From Vibrio penaeicida (lineage in GTDB: Bacteria; Pseudomonadota; Gammaproteobacteria; Enterobacterales; Vibrionaceae): a stretch of 64,000 bases of DNA. The position numbers and the translations under genes are program-made. The notes under the pieces are model-generated. The model worked only from the letters and a program-made list of their open reading frames with translations, searched no databases and was not told the origin of the DNA. Of the stretch, positions 63,870 through 64,000 are shown one piece after another. The stretch lies in contig NZ_BFAQ01000017.1 in NCBI RefSeq assembly GCF_002933855.1, positions 85,996 through 149,995 of the forward strand. Direction: 5' to 3'. How positions within the stretch are numbered: the stretch's first letter is position 1; the number at the start of each line of letters is the position of its first letter.

Positions 63870-63968
63870 CTAGTTAATCAACCGGTCAATAATGTCGAAA
63901 ACACAAACATTGTTGAGGCATGCACCATTTACGTCTTGTACATCTTGTGCATTCAGTTCTTTCATCAT
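63870..63968 (-). CDS. 32-aa peptide with double-glycine-type leader (bacteriocin/microcin-like)
   Basis: Too short for standard gene calling. The frame reads MMKELNAQDVQDVNGA, then CLNNVCVFDIIDRLIN. The first half fits the leader pattern of peptides cut by C39-type peptidase transporters (M-K-E-L-x3-[DE]-V-x2-V-[NS]-G-[GA]). The expected cut after GA leaves a 16-residue peptide with two cysteines. The ribosome site AAAGGACG lies a few bases before the ATG pair. No transporter, immunity protein or modifying enzyme is visible before the window ends. It could be a bacteriocin-like toxin, a signal peptide or a relic. Its neighbour is a LuxR-type receptor on the opposite strand. Confidence 0.6.
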   Translation of the reverse strand: MMKELNAQDVQDVNGACLNNVCVFDIIDRLIN

Positions 63969-64000
63969 TTCGTCCTTTTAGTTAGCGTAGAATTCTTTCG

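Noticed and set aside
1..64000. CRISPR arrays, rRNA and tRNA genes, prophage structural genes, complete insertion sequences
   Set aside because: Looked for repeat-spacer patterns, rRNA and tRNA motifs, and transposase or integrase families; none found apart from short IS-end-like words.

Overview
The window looks like chromosomal DNA of a Vibrio, probably of the Harveyi group. The order and protein sequences of the housekeeping genes fit this (rsmJ, asnC, prlC, rlmJ, gor; typA divergent from glnA, then a DUF4124 gene and glnL-glnG), as do the many c-di-GMP proteins, a vibriolysin-type M4 protease and a LuxR-type receptor. Genus and clade are inferred from recognised protein families; no alignment was run.

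Layout. (1) 1-8744 is core: partial rsmJ, a GGDEF/EAL receptor, asnC, prlC, rlmJ and gor. (2) 8745-22007 is an accessory island read entirely on the + strand. It holds four consecutive proteins with TIR-like or nucleoside-deoxyribosyltransferase-like N-termini (9173-13635), an FHA protein with a predicted winged-helix C-terminus, a 1338-aa Ser/Thr kinase/cyclase-like/AAA+/TPR protein, an unrecognised 243-aa protein, and an overlapping YcaO-TfuA pair of the type that makes peptide-backbone thioamides. (3) 22008-29115 continues the island: an unknown 115-aa protein, two Ntn-type linear amide hydrolases, a nucleoside hydrolase/DJ-1/VOC triple fusion, a cystatin-like and a chagasin-like protease inhibitor. 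Four intergenic regions here carry the same tandem motif, two GTGTAA/GCGTAA half-sites exactly 10 bp apart. The terminator after tfuA and the one after the first amide hydrolase are copies of one sequence unit, which ties regions 2 and 3 together. (4) 29652-32714 is a glycosyltransferase, a hexapeptide acetyltransferase and a MATE exporter. (5) 32900-34685 is an RclR-like regulator divergent from a glutaredoxin and an RclC-like membrane protein. It is followed by an M42 peptidase. (6) 36415-47023 is a tightly coupled biosynthetic cluster: inositol-phosphate synthase, CDP-alcohol phosphotransferase, DprE1-like oxidase, SRPBCC protein, sulfotransferase, DegT aminotransferase, HMG-CoA reductase fused to an APH-type kinase and a CarS-like CTP transferase on the minus strand; a flippase and a PgpA phosphatase diverge from it. 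(7) 47081-64000 returns to mainly core genes: M4 protease, typA, glnA with NtrC and sigma-54 sites, glnL, glnG, a GGDEF/EAL protein, adenosine deaminase, aldo/keto reductase with a divergent LysR regulator, a LuxR-type receptor, and a 32-aa peptide with a double-glycine-type leader on the minus strand at the edge.

How it may fit together. The two best candidates for undescribed biology are the TIR/FHA-kinase/YcaO-TfuA island and the inositol-phosphodiester cluster. In the first, my working idea (inference) is that the kinase signals through the FHA-winged-helix protein, which could bind the tandem 10-bp repeats in front of the satellite genes, while YcaO-TfuA thioamidates a protein, possibly the 243-aa neighbour. 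In the second, the enzyme set is enough to build an alcohol-phospho-inositol compound whose ring could be oxidised, aminated and sulfated before export.
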